Source of the DNA: Cylindrotheca closterium
Lineage: Eukaryota; Bacillariophyta; Bacillariophyceae; Bacillariales; Bacillariaceae
Length of the DNA stretch: 64,000 nucleotides
Direction: 5' to 3'
Assembly (NCBI GenBank): GCA_933822405.4
Contig: CAKOGP040001758.1
Location: 1,007,792 to 1,071,791 of the forward strand
The notes beneath the pieces were generated by a model, which saw only the letters and a program-made list of their open reading frames with translations, was not told the DNA's origin and did no database searches. Of this stretch, positions 42,974 to 53,328 are shown piece after piece (the stretch's first letter is position 1; every line of letters begins with the position of its first letter). The translations under genes and the position numbers were made by a program.

Positions 42974-45900
42974 CTACCAACCCAGGATCATCTTTCTGAA
43001 CTTGATGAGTAGCTCAGCGTTCAATGGTTTTGTCAACATGTCAGCTGGTTGCTCTTTTGTATCTATCTTGTGAATAGTAATCCCATTACCAATGTATGAC
43101 CTGAAATGATGTAGCCTGCAGTTTAGGTGCTTTGTTCTTGGTCGAAACTTATGCACTCTAGCAATTTCCAGAGCTCCGGTATTGTCTTCAAATACTCGGC
43201 AGTGTACCTCTGCAATTGGGCTTTCAATCGGGATTTCATACTTGATCATCTCCTTGAAAAGGTTCATGATGGGTATTGCTTCACGAAGTGAGTAAGAGAT
43301 TCCAGTGTATTCTGACTCTGTTGATGATAACGCAATCTCAGTTTGCAGCTGCGACTTCCAGACGATAGGACAACCTGCGAAATTGATGAAGTAGCCATGC
43401 CTTGATCTTGCTGTATCGCAATCCTCATATTCTTTGGGATCCCAATTTCCAGCGAAGTCAGCATCGACGTAGACCTCCAATCCTTTCGTTCTATCAGGTC
43501 GTAGAATCAATCCTTTGTCTTTCGTGCCCTTGAGATATCGCGCCAACCATCGTACTGCCTCGCCATGCTCCTTTTTTGGGCATGTACTAAACCTTGCACA
43601 CTGGTGAACAATATAAGCGATGTCCGGCCTTGAACCCTTCTCCAGGTAGTTTAATTTTCCAATGACAGATCTGTAGTGAAACGATCCATCAAACTCTGGA
43701 GAATCAGAATGTTTTGACAACAGCTTTGATGATGCTGCTGGGATTGGTCGTGTCGCCGTGTCCTCCTGCATGTTTAGGTCCTTCAGAATCTGATCAATCA
43801 AATGTGGTTGGGTGAGGTGTATAGAACCGTCAGGCTTCCTTTCAATGTTAACCCCAAGAAAGTCTTGAATGTCCCCTTCATCAGTAATGTCCAGGATTTC
43901 CCCAATTTCAGCCACAACTCGGTCAATCTCGGCTTGATCGGGTCCCGCAAGAATGGAGTTGTCTGTGTACAAAACTTACATCACATTTCCTTTGTAAAAG
44001 ACACATTCATCGTAATTGGATTTCTTGAATTCCAATTTATCGACGAGAACCTTCGTCAAATATTGATACCAGACTCGGCTTGCTGCCTTTCCTCCATAAA
44101 TGTTTTGATGCAACTTTAAAATGTATTCGTTACTGTTTCCATCGACAACTTTGAAACCAGCTGGAAGTTTCATGTAGAGCTCCCTCTCAACTGGTGCTTG
44201 CGGAAATGCCAGGACATAGTCGATCTGCTTGGTTTTCCACCCAAGCATTGCAGAGACAATCAGAAGAGTTCGAATCGAGTTCCAACTTGCGACCGGTGCA
44301 TATGTTTGGTCGTAGTCTCGTCCATATTTCATTTTGGACCCATCAAAGTTCAATCTTGCTTTGTACTTTTTGACTTCCCTCGTTCGAATATCTCGTTTTC
44401 GTTTCATTTGCCATACCGTTGGAAAGATTGTGGCTCCCTCTGGAACTGATGTCCGATGGATGATTGAGAAGTTCTCGTTCTTGAGTTGGTCTTCCCATTC
44501 CTTCTTCATCGCCTTTCGAAATTCACCTGCATCCTTCTCACGCATAGCTTCATGCATGTACATTGTGTCAGGGTCAGAGGTTGCCTTGAAAATCTTCAAC
44601 GGATCCTGCTCGGCTTCTCCAGAGTAAGCTGGGAACATTGCTTCAAAGCAGAATATTTCACCTTCAATACCGTTCTTCGTTGCGCTTGACAGCTCCGCCG
44701 CCATTACTTTCAATATGGTCTCTGCCGGATGAGAAATCGAAGATGTATTGGGCACCTGTTGGCTTTCAGGTTGACGCTCTCCTCCATCCTCCATTGGTGG
44801 ATCTGAGCGGCCAGCTTCCTCTTCATTGTGTGGGACTGGACTTGTAGATTCGTCAGGTTGCTGCAGCTTGTTGGTTTCTCCAGGAGTAGAATTTCCAATC
44901 ATGTCATCATCATTGATGTGCATCGGCTCCGACACTCCAGTTTCCATTCTAACTCTCTTGTTCGATTGTTGTGGAACTCCCTCTGGCTCTGGCATCGTCC
45001 TCTTCAACTTGTTGGTTGACTCATTTGAGGGATGCATGGCTCCTTTCTTTGGTACCTGGAGTCCAGCTCTCATTTGCCAGTGAGTATCGTACTTATCTTG
45101 CTTCACTGTATTAAATCCTTTGTCAAAAGTGACATGGAATTGCGGCGATACCAAGCCTGTCAATCGATTCAAAACAAGGGCAACGTTTCTTCCATGATTC
45201 GGTGATCTACCAAGGTAGATTCCAACTCGAGATCTAGCTTCCCACTTGTTCAAGAATCCTTGTCCTGTTTGCAGTTTCGGATCCAATACGTAGACAGGAC
45301 ATCCAAATGGAATCCAATGCTTGTTGTGGGTTTGAATGTCAGTCTGACTGAAGAGTTGCAATGGCGATCGCCCTTTCTCATCCCTCAGGTTTGGCGCTTC
45401 ATTAATTGCGTCATTTGCCATCCTGATTGCATACGGCCAGAGGTGAGCAATCCCAGGCATTCTCCACCTGTTATTCATGTGAATGAGCATTGACCTTGCC
45501 AAGTCTTGTAGTGACCGAATCCTTCGTTCAGCTAGTCCATTTGAATGATGTGCATTGACTCCTGCAAACGTTAGTGTCTGCTCAAGTCGTCTGCATTCAT
45601 CGACCCATTTATTCGCACGGAACACTCCATTATCTGCATGGTATGCCTTGATTGTTGCTCCATGTTGTTTTGCGTAGGCTTCAAAGGCTTTCTTTCCCAT
45701 AATTGTTTCATCCGCACTCGTGGACTTCTGAAGATAAACAAAGCCGAGACCAGAGTATTGGTCCACGTAGATGGTCGCACATGTGTAGCGCTTCTTCGTG
45801 AGAATTCCAGTCATCTGGGCTACCAAGCCTGGAGTGGGAGAGATCAACTGATCGACCGATACGACTTGTCCTGGTGTCCTCACATCTGTCTTCTCAGTCC

Positions 45901-47428
45901 AATGTTTTCGACGCTTGTGTCTCCATTGTCGTCTCGTTGCTTTTGCGAAGAGGCATGAGCTGCATGTAGGTGGGTGTACATTGGCGAGGCGCCTTGGTAT
46001 GATGCCTTGCTTAGCCATGTTTTGCAGTTTTGCCATGGAGATGTGTGCCATCCGGTGGTGATAGCGAAGTAGTTCTTGGGCTGGCGTAGTTGCCTGCTTC
46101 TCCTCCTCCTCGTCGATGACTACCGGTGGTCGGTCTCCAGTGGTGGTCCTTCCATCCAAATCAAATGTAGTGTGTCGCGGTTCAGGTGTTGTTTGCTTTG
46201 CCTTCAGTGGATTAAGTTGTCTGATTGGGCGAAGTAAGTTTGGCAGGAATGATGTGTTATTGTCGTTCTTTTCGGTTGGTGGTGGAACATCGTCGTCATC
46301 ATCTTCACCACCCTCATCGTCGCTCACAACTCCAGCTGGCATGGCGTATATTGGTGTGTCATCATTCGTGTCAATCTTGCACTCCTTGCAGAACAGATCA
46401 AAATTCTTGAATCCAGGAGCAAGATAGAAAGTTGCCACGTTATCATGTTCTCCAAGGTAGACATCCATTGTATATTGTCGTCTATCCCAAAATACCTGAC
46501 AGCGATTGTAGAGTGTAGATTCTCCAATGCCATCCTTGGTTGTCTCGGATAGCTTTTTCATAGGCGTGACTCGTCCTCTCAATTGCGTCTGAGCCCAATG
46601 TTGTGGACTCAAAAGGCGGCATTTACCATGAGGAACGTAATAGGAATTCGGTATGGAGAACCGATGTAGCTGTCCTTCATTGTCGTGCCACTTCCAAACA
46701 ATTGTCCCCTTGAATACATTCCAAACTCGTTCTCCACCAAAACCCTTGATCGAACGCTTCACAGGTACCAACGGTCCCTCAAAATCAGTAGCAACATGGG
46801 AGATGCATGCACTTGCACGATTGTCGATTCCAACCTTTCCAGAATCCGTATCAAACTTGCAATTGTTGTGATGAGTTGCTTCTCCTTCTGAATTTGTAGT
46901 CTCGTGAACGTAGATCAGTGTCGTCTTAGCATACAACAGCTTATTTCGAACTCGATAGTGGGGGTGATTTAGTTTTCGTTTGTTCGGATGCACCCTGTTC
47001 AATTCCCTTTTGATCCAGGTCTCCTTAGTGAGAGGCTCGTAATCCTCATTCATTGATTCAGCTAGGTAATGCATATGTTTTGCCCTCTTGTACGCCGCTC
47101 TAGTGTAGTAGGCGGTCCAGTTGTCGTCCATAGTGTCAAAGAACTCCATAATCGGACTGATGTAGTTTCGAAGTGTGTCAGTCAACCGTTTCGTTGCGTC
47201 ATTCCATCGATTCCATCTGTGAGATTTTGGAACATATCGTTTTCCTGTGTCATAATTCTCCAGGAATGGGTCCAAAATTAGGCAGAAATAGACAACAGTG
47301 AAGATCCAAACAATTTTCCCTATACGTATTAGGTGTGGCGTGATGCACTCCCAGATACATGGTAGGAGGGAGTTGTTGTATGATGTCTTCGTCTTCTGCT
47401 TGTAACCCTCTCTTGGACCCTTGACATG
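42974..47428 (-). CDS. pol: Copia pol polyprotein, interrupted by one in-frame stop
   Basis: One frame from just after the gag stop to 42974. Order: an unrecognised N-terminal part; protease with VGIDNRASACISH (Asp about 47 kb side of the frame near 46825) in place of the usual DSGA; integrase with HHRMAH...CSSC zinc motif and catalytic DQLISP, YHADNG and GLAERR (Asp, Asp, Glu); RT with KARLNFDGSKMKYGRDYDQTYAPVASW, DYVLAFPQAPVERELYM, NIYGGKAASRVWYQ and YTDNS; RNase H with VYVDADFAG, SSTESEY, EDNTGAL. A TAA at 43978-43976 splits it four residues before YTDN, and the second catalytic Asp of YxDD is Asn. No ATG was found near the start of the open frame, so expression by readthrough of the gag stop is likely. 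Confidence 0.9.
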
Positions 47429-48958
47429 TCATTCGCTAGTGCTGTAGACATCCGATTCGTAGCCTCCAGTCAAACCAGCCAAGTATTCTTCGTCAACAGC
47501 TGTCTTCAACTCAATCTTCGGGGCTGCTCCTCCAGAAGATCTCTTCTTTGGATCGAACTTGTTCTTCTTTTTGAACGGTTTGCAGTCCTTTGGCTTGTGA
47601 GCTCGCCAAACTCCTCCACAGTGTCCACCAGTCGCTTCACAGCACCAATGCCAATCAATCTTATTCCAATGCTTGGTTTCATTGATTTTATCGTGTGGTG
47701 GTGCATGGTTGAACCAATCCGGCCTTTCCTGTTTCTGATTCTTCTTTCTTGGAGCTGGCTTCCTGTCATCGTCGTCTTTCTTTCTTTTCTTCTTGGTTTC
47801 AAGCTTCTGCTTCATATCAGAAATCTTGGCCTGCAATGCCATGATTTGCTCATCAACTTGCGTAGGAGCTTCCCACTTTTCTAGCGATACCATGATCTTG
47901 TACTTCTTCTCCGCCAGTTTCATAAGCTTTGCTGCAGTGATTGGTCGGTTCTCCATGTCATGGTCCGTCTCTAGATCGGTAATGTACTTGACAAATTCCT
48001 TGTCACTGCACACCATATATCCTCGAAAGAGGTTCGTCAACAGATCCAATGTTTGCTCTCCACGCGCCTGCAATCCTTCGAGTAGCATCTTAACGTGCAT
48101 GTTGAACTTGATGATATCGTTGTTGACCGTTGGCAGGTAGAGATCCAGAGTGGCAAGTCGTTGACGTAGCATACCAGTCGTTGCATTTGAATCCAAATAG
48201 GACTCCCGAACTACCACCTTCAGCAAGCAGAGCCCAGATGGATAGCGATTGTATTGTCCAGACATGAGCTTGTAGTCAGAACTGTGAATGTTGACCTTCG
48301 CTTTTCCAAGAGTAGAAAGTGATTTCATGATGCATTCGTAGAGCATCCGGTCGTCTTGGGACTTCCTGTATCCATTGTTCCAGTAGCTGCGTTCATGAAT
48401 TTCAATCTCTTCAAGGGTAATAGATCCATATTCAGTCAAAAGGTTGACCATGGTTCCATCAGCTTTTGGAACATGTAGGATGCCTCCACGAGTCGACCAT
48501 CCAAATTCATCGGCTCTTTCACCAAGGTTCTTCATGAACTGGTAAAAGTTATCGGAGGTACAATCGAAAAGAGTCTCCTCGTCCAACCTCCTTGTTGCGC
48601 TGCGAAAAAGGTAATAGTGTTGCTTGTTTCCAGCGTACTGGAGCGTTCCCCTTGTTGCTTGTCCAGGAGTCAAACTTCCAGGTCCACCATTTTCTCCTCC
48701 TCCTGGAGCAGGACCATCTTGGTCGCCTCCTCCAATTGCGCGATCATTGGCTACTGGGATCTCAGCGTAGTTCTCCTCTTCAGCTTCGGCTTCCGGTTCT
48801 TCTTCCCCAGAGTTCTCATCAGAGGAAGATTCACTGTCTTGTCCATCAGGTCGTAGACGAAGTCCCTCCGCCGTGCGTCGAACGTCTGCACTGCGTCGGG
48901 TTCCAACCATACTTGCGTAGTCTCTTCGAGGTAGATTCCTGAGTGAGCCCCTGTCCAT
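47429..48958 (-). CDS. gag: Copia gag protein
   Basis: 509 residues. The N-terminus has an acidic Ser/Glu-rich stretch, followed by a helical capsid-like domain (residues about 110-350) and a basic Lys/Arg-rich C-terminus. A Cys/His cluster, WHWCCEATGGHCGGVWRAHKPKDC-like (about 435-460), stands where a zinc knuckle is expected; the spacing is not the standard C-x2-C-x4-H-x4-C. It ends at a TGA (47431-47429). Pol continues in the same frame after this stop. The ATG or start codon is at 48958; an internal ATG follows 16 residues later. Intact as read. Confidence 0.85.
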   Translation of the reverse strand: MDRGSLRNLPRRDYASMVGTRRSADVRRTAEGLRLRPDGQDSESSSDENSGEEEPEAEAEEENYAEIPVANDRAIGGGDQDGPAPGGGENGGPGSLTPGQATRGTLQYAGNKQHYYLFRSATRRLDEETLFDCTSDNFYQFMKNLGERADEFGWSTRGGILHVPKADGTMVNLLTEYGSITLEEIEIHERSYWNNGYRKSQDDRMLYECIMKSLSTLGKAKVNIHSSDYKLMSGQYNRYPSGLCLLKVVVRESYLDSNATTGMLRQRLATLDLYLPTVNNDIIKFNMHVKMLLEGLQARGEQTLDLLTNLFRGYMVCSDKEFVKYITDLETDHDMENRPITAAKLMKLAEKKYKIMVSLEKWEAPTQVDEQIMALQAKISDMKQKLETKKKRKKDDDDRKPAPRKKNQKQERPDWFNHAPPHDKINETKHWNKIDWHWCCEATGGHCGGVWRAHKPKDCKPFKKKNKFDPKKRSSGGAAPKIELKTAVDEEYLAGLTGGYESDVYSTSE

Positions 48959-49006
48959 TCAGCAGAGTATGAACGTACCTGCTAGTTCCTTATCGCAGAG
49001 GGAGCG

Positions 49007-49375
49007 TGTAACAAAACCACGTTGATAAGGCTCAAACTAGGTTTTGGGGCGTTGTCAATTTGGGGTTGAATATAGATTCGTTTAAAAATCGATTTTAAAA
49101 TATATTGTGAGCAGTTTGAAGACTCAAACTTCTTTTAGTCGTGCTACATTCGTCTGATCTGATCTGAACCAACTCCAACCAATCCCGCTGGATTGTTAGT
49201 TATAGAATGTTGGAGATGTAGCGTGATAGCCGTAGCTTCTACGCTGACAACTTCCTCTGATCTGATCAAGTTGGATTCGTGTTAAGTTTTCTCACCGAAT
49301 CCGACTCACTCGATCACTCAGTCATTCAGTCGATTCGATCAAATCTCAGACCTCAGAATCCCTGGTATTCGTTCA
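49007..49375 (-). repeat. 5' LTR of the copia element
   Basis: 369 bp, read as identical to 42575-42943. Just inside it (49006 and below, minus strand) the sequence CGCTCCCTCTGCGATAAGG is where a primer binding site should be; it does not match the initiator-Met tRNA site of many copia elements, and I do not assign a tRNA. Confidence 0.95.
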
Positions 49376-49381
49376 GGTATC
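49376..49381. repeat. Target-site duplication, right copy (GGTATC)
   Basis: GGTATC after the CA end of the right LTR; partner of 42569-42574. Confidence 0.85.
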
Positions 49382-49423
49382 AGCAATGCGAGCGTTAATG
49401 TGCACATTAATTAATACCGGCAT
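49382..49423 (-). pseudogene. Displaced 5' coding end of the radical SAM gene
   Basis: If the element and one copy of the target duplication are removed, an ATG at 49423-49421 reads in frame through the insertion point into the radical SAM frame at 42574: MPVLINVHINARIADT then IIILSYVSQGSAF. There is no stop across the junction, and the next codon upstream of the ATG is a stop (TAA), with a T-rich leader before it. The radical SAM frame downstream of the element has no ATG of its own before the conserved part, so this is the best candidate for the original start. Short and based on frame only. Confidence 0.6.
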
Positions 49424-49515
49424 TTAAAAAAATATATTATGGTACAATACCTCCCCCGTATTTTGAATGGCACAGGGAGGGGAACACCAGTCGTGCTCAA
49501 TTTTCAGACGTGGAT

Positions 49516-50889
49516 TCAAAGTGGACCGTCCTCATCGCAAACGCAACCGACTGCTACTGCTGCCACTCTAATCGCCTCTGAAGCTAAATCCTTGGACAAC
49601 GTCGCGGCCTCCAACCGTCCTTCCAATTGAAGCTTGTCATCGTTCACCATCATATTAATCATTCTCGATATTCTGCAACATTCGAACTCATGTTCAGCAG
49701 CGGCTGCTTCCTCATCACTTTCGACGGCTTCTTGTGCATTGAAACTTTTCAGCAGTTGTGACAATCGCCAAAGAAGCATCAGAAAGAATGATGTGATGTT
49801 CAATCCCACACAGCCCCGTAGCATGGACTCTGAAGCCTCGAGAAAAGTGTCACCAGTTTCGCAAATACCCCACCCTTCTAGTTCGCTATGAATCTCCCTC
49901 AGTTCTACCAGCAAGCAACCGAGCGTTTTATCAACGTTTGCGACCGTGATCCAGTTGTGATTGATGGACAAAGTTGTTTCCGAATTCTCCACTTCGTGTT
50001 GCCAGGTGCATGGGACAAACATTGCTTGACCTGCCTTTTGAATCACAGTGAATTGTTGATTGCAATCTCTTCCTCCGAAAAATGTCCATTTCTTCGTACC
50101 GTGTACATTATAGCTCCACGAGAAGGAGTGGAGGACATCTGAGTGTCGAAGAGTTTTGGAATAAGATGGACCCCAATAGCAGAATTTATAGTCCCCGTTT
50201 GTAAACTCTGTCAGGAAAGGATTAAGTAAATCATGTTGGAACACTTTCGGGCATGTATACAACGGCTTTGTATGTTTCTTTTCCCGTAAGAGTGCGACGA
50301 GGTGCCAATCCTTGAGGTAATACGAATGATTTTGTTGCTCCATCGACAAGAGATCAGTCCACTCGCTCATAGATACCTGGCGAGTTTCACATTCTGCAGC
50401 CCGGCCTTCCGAATCGAGTGTCGCTTCGTCGCTCATAGAATAATACCTTAATGGAACTTGGATTTCGGTTCCAACATGATCTAGAAACCATCGGGAGTTT
50501 ATATGCTGTCGGTCGTTCGTTCTCCATTCCTCATTAACACGAGCAAACGGATTGGAGCAATTCGGTGACTCGTCATATTGAATTAAGCAAGGAAGGTTCC
50601 GAAAATGATAGTCTTGACGAAACTTGTAATGGGAAGAAATATCACGAGCTGAAAGTGTTGGAATAGGTGCTTCACTATCGTCTAGCGTGTGCAGTCGGTC
50701 CCAAAACTGATGGTAAGCTTTGTCTCTTTGCACATCCAGAGATTCAATTGAATCGATTGTCTGTCGGCGAACCCTGACACGATGTCGACTGCTATCTTTC
50801 TGGAAAACATCGATCAATGCAACACATTGTCTCAACGCTGAACGCATAGATATAGCGTGCTCGGGAAGGTCATTTTCATCATCGTCCAT
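49516..50889 (-). CDS. JMJD4-like 2-oxoglutarate/Fe(II) oxygenase (JmjC)
   Basis: 457 residues, one exon. JmjC/cupin-8 core with the JMJD4 pattern YLKDWHLV, CPKVFQHDLLNPFLTEF, DYKFCYWGPSYSKTLRHSD, SFSWSYNVHGTKKW. Iron ligands are His249 and Asp251 (HSD) and His298 (TWQHEVEN); Lys267 is placed to bind 2-oxoglutarate. JMJD4 in animals hydroxylates a lysine in the release factor eRF1; the same target here is inference. The C-terminal 130 residues include a helical stretch and an acidic, Ala/Glu-rich part not seen in short JMJD4 proteins. The start ATG at 50889 lies 274 bp from the start of the divergent GH2 gene, and the stop is 92 bp from the displaced start of the radical SAM gene. Confidence 0.85.
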   Translation of the reverse strand: MDDDENDLPEHAISMRSALRQCVALIDVFQKDSSRHRVRVRRQTIDSIESLDVQRDKAYHQFWDRLHTLDDSEAPIPTLSARDISSHYKFRQDYHFRNLPCLIQYDESPNCSNPFARVNEEWRTNDRQHINSRWFLDHVGTEIQVPLRYYSMSDEATLDSEGRAAECETRQVSMSEWTDLLSMEQQNHSYYLKDWHLVALLREKKHTKPLYTCPKVFQHDLLNPFLTEFTNGDYKFCYWGPSYSKTLRHSDVLHSFSWSYNVHGTKKWTFFGGRDCNQQFTVIQKAGQAMFVPCTWQHEVENSETTLSINHNWITVANVDKTLGCLLVELREIHSELEGWGICETGDTFLEASESMLRGCVGLNITSFFLMLLWRLSQLLKSFNAQEAVESDEEAAAAEHEFECCRISRMINMMVNDDKLQLEGRLEAATLSKDLASEAIRVAAVAVGCVCDEDGPL

Positions 50890-51163
50890 TGCTTTCGATT
50901 ATTGGTTTTCAAAGCAATATCTCCCTTTCAATTCAACAAACCGTCAGTGAGCATGACGATGTCTATTACACCTTACCAGCACGATAGTTTTTAATTTGCG
51001 ATCACGACTTCACTTCTTCGCGTTGTCCCTTGAGTTGGTCGGGACTGATGAACTGTAGTCAGTCACGCAGGACTCACTCCCTCACTCCAACCATAATTTA
51101 GTCGGCCGAGTGAGTCAACAAATATCTTACTTTTTGACACCAGCTGCAAGCTTTGTGTGCTGC

Positions 51164-53328
51164 ATGACAGCTACAAAAAGTATGTCGTCAAACAAGTCTA
51201 CTCTTCCTTCTTCATCATCATGCAGTCGGAGGAATGCATCACTCTGGACTCTGTCCATCTCTGCAGTTTTGTTGACTGCAATCTGGGGCATGGCATCATT
51301 TGGATTTGAAGAACACCATATAGACACCAACCATCGAGTTTCTGCTACACAACCGCGCAACAATACAATCAGCTTTTCGGCATCTCATTTCCCTCCCTCC
51401 TACTGGCCTAAGTTTAAGGGTCAAAGATATGTCACACTGCTTGATGGTACTTGGGGCACTGCAAATGTCTCCAGCCACGACCTTGCTACCTTTGATTCGA
51501 TGAACCCAAACTTTGATCCTTCTACAATCAAATTCAGTGCAGATATGCCCGTTCCATCCTGTGTTGACAGCTCGCCTCCGGGATACATGATACCACGTGG
51601 AGTGTATTTCTTTCGAAGACTTTTTCACTTTGACCTTGCAAGCGCAGGGGCTCGACTGCAGTTCCAAGGTTGTTCCTTCTACTGTCGTGTGTGGGTGAAC
51701 GGGCAAGAGGTTGGCGATCACCGTGCCGGTGGGTATGTTGCTTTTACTCTAGACATTCCACCACAAGCTTCTGTCGACAACGAGATCTTTGTGCTGACGG
51801 ATGACCGCTTCAACAAGACAACGGCACCAATGCATACAGGTGGTGACTTTTTCCACTACGGGGGAATCATGAGATCTGTCGAGTTGCATGCGCTTCCTCC
51901 ACCTCGCGAAGGTACCTCGGGATCATCACTATCACTATGGCCATGGAGGGTGTATGCAACACCAAATTCGCTGGAGACCGTGAACGTCACTCTGCATCTA
52001 ACAGATAGGACGTACACGGGTCCCATCGATACCGAAATTAGGGTCTCTTTCGATATGGGGCCGGGTGTGGCATACGCTCCAAAACTATTTTCTGCCGTTG
52101 ATGGTGTTGCTAGTCTGGGTAACATGAAGGTCCCAAACCCAAGGGTATGGTCGACATTGGATCCTCAGTTGCACACTTTGTCGGTGGAGATGGAGGGAGC
52201 TGTCTTGGTCGAGCGGTTTGGGCTGAGAATGTTTGACATTGATGAAGATAGCCTCCGTATTCGACTGAATGGAGAAATAATCAAGCTTCTTGGATGGGGT
52301 CATCACACACAGTGGCCTGATACGGGAGGATCTCCAACGGATGAACAGTTGGATGAGGACATTTTGCTACTAAAAGCTGCTGGAGCAAATTTTGTTCGTG
52401 GAGCTCATTATCCGCAGGATGCACGCTGGCTAGATCGATTGGATGAGAATGGGATGGTTATGTGGTGCGAAACGCTAGGACCAAACATTTCGGCTGCAGA
52501 TACCGTTGATCCTTATTTTTTGAAGTATCAGGCACAGCAAATGAACGAGATGCTGGACAATGCCATTAATCATGCATCAATTGCCATTTGGGCATATTTC
52601 AACGAAGGCCCATCGGGCGAAAACGCATCTTGTCCAGCTTATCAGATGAATACAGACCTTATCAAATCACGAGATACATCTAGGCTCGTTTCCTATGCGT
52701 CTAGTGAAGCTCCACCAAAGGATGTTTGCTTCCCTGTTGTCGATATTGTTTCGATCAACGGATATCCAGAATGGTACGATAAACCATCTGCAAAAACCTA
52801 TTGGAGTGCTTTCGCAAGTTACTACAAGGCACTAGGAAAGACTTTTTTGATCTCAGAAAGTGGAGTAGGTGCTATTTATGAATGGCAGGACAACGAGACT
52901 GCAGTCCCATGGACTTGCGCATACCAAGCAAAGGCCTTGGTTGATATAGTCGAGGAATCGATTTCGGATTTCAATGTGAGCGGACTCGCTCTATGGCATT
53001 TCTTTGACTTTAAGAGTACTGGTAAGCCAAATTTTCAGTGTTTGTCTTGACTGAAATTGGTGTCGCTTGGCTGACATCCTTGTTCTCGCTATTTATAGAC
53101 TTTGTAATCACTGGCAACTGGGAAAATAATACCCATTGCGACTACTTAGATAATGTCTATCCACCAACATGTGGGTATATTGACGTGAACATTTCCACGC
53201 CATTTCAGAAACCTGGAGGACAAAATTGCAAAGGAGTTATTGACTTTTGGAGACGAAAGAAACCAAGTTACGGAGAAGTCGCAAAGCGCTTCACAGCAAT
53301 CACAGCAAAAACAACTCAACACAGATAG
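51164..53328 (+). CDS. GH2 beta-glucuronidase-like glycosidase, membrane anchored (copy A)
   Basis: Predicted 695 residues, two exons: 51164-53021 and 53099-53328. GH2 layout: sugar-binding jelly-roll (LLDGTWGTANVSS, VWVNGQEVGDHRAGGY), immunoglobulin-like middle domain, then the barrel with RGAHYPQDARWLDRLDENGM, acid/base Glu in WAYFNEGPSG and nucleophile Glu in FLISESGVGAIYEW, plus DFWRRKKPS at the end. This is closest to beta-glucuronidases, though the sugar is not provable from sequence. A signal anchor (about 27-47, WTLSISAVLLTAIWGMASFGF) after a short Ser/Lys-rich stretch suggests a type II membrane protein facing the secretory lumen or outside. Start: first ATG (51164); the frame upstream starts with a GTG. 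Copy B follows directly. Confidence 0.85.

Larger units (their letters stand above)
42575..49375 (-). mobile_element. Ty1/copia LTR retrotransposon (diatom CoDi-like)
   Basis: 6.8-kb element on the minus strand with two 369-bp LTRs that I read as identical, a TG...CA end structure, a purine tract next to the 3' LTR, gag and pol in the order protease-integrase-RT-RNase H (copia order), and a 6-bp target duplication. LTR identity implies a very recent insertion. Coding is damaged by an in-frame TAA in RT and a Asn in the YxDD catalytic motif. It lies in the 5' coding part of the radical SAM gene. Confidence 0.95.

Noticed and set aside
48975..49006. Primer binding site for the copia element
   Set aside because: The sequence next to the 5' LTR does not match the tRNA ends I can recall with confidence, so no tRNA is named.
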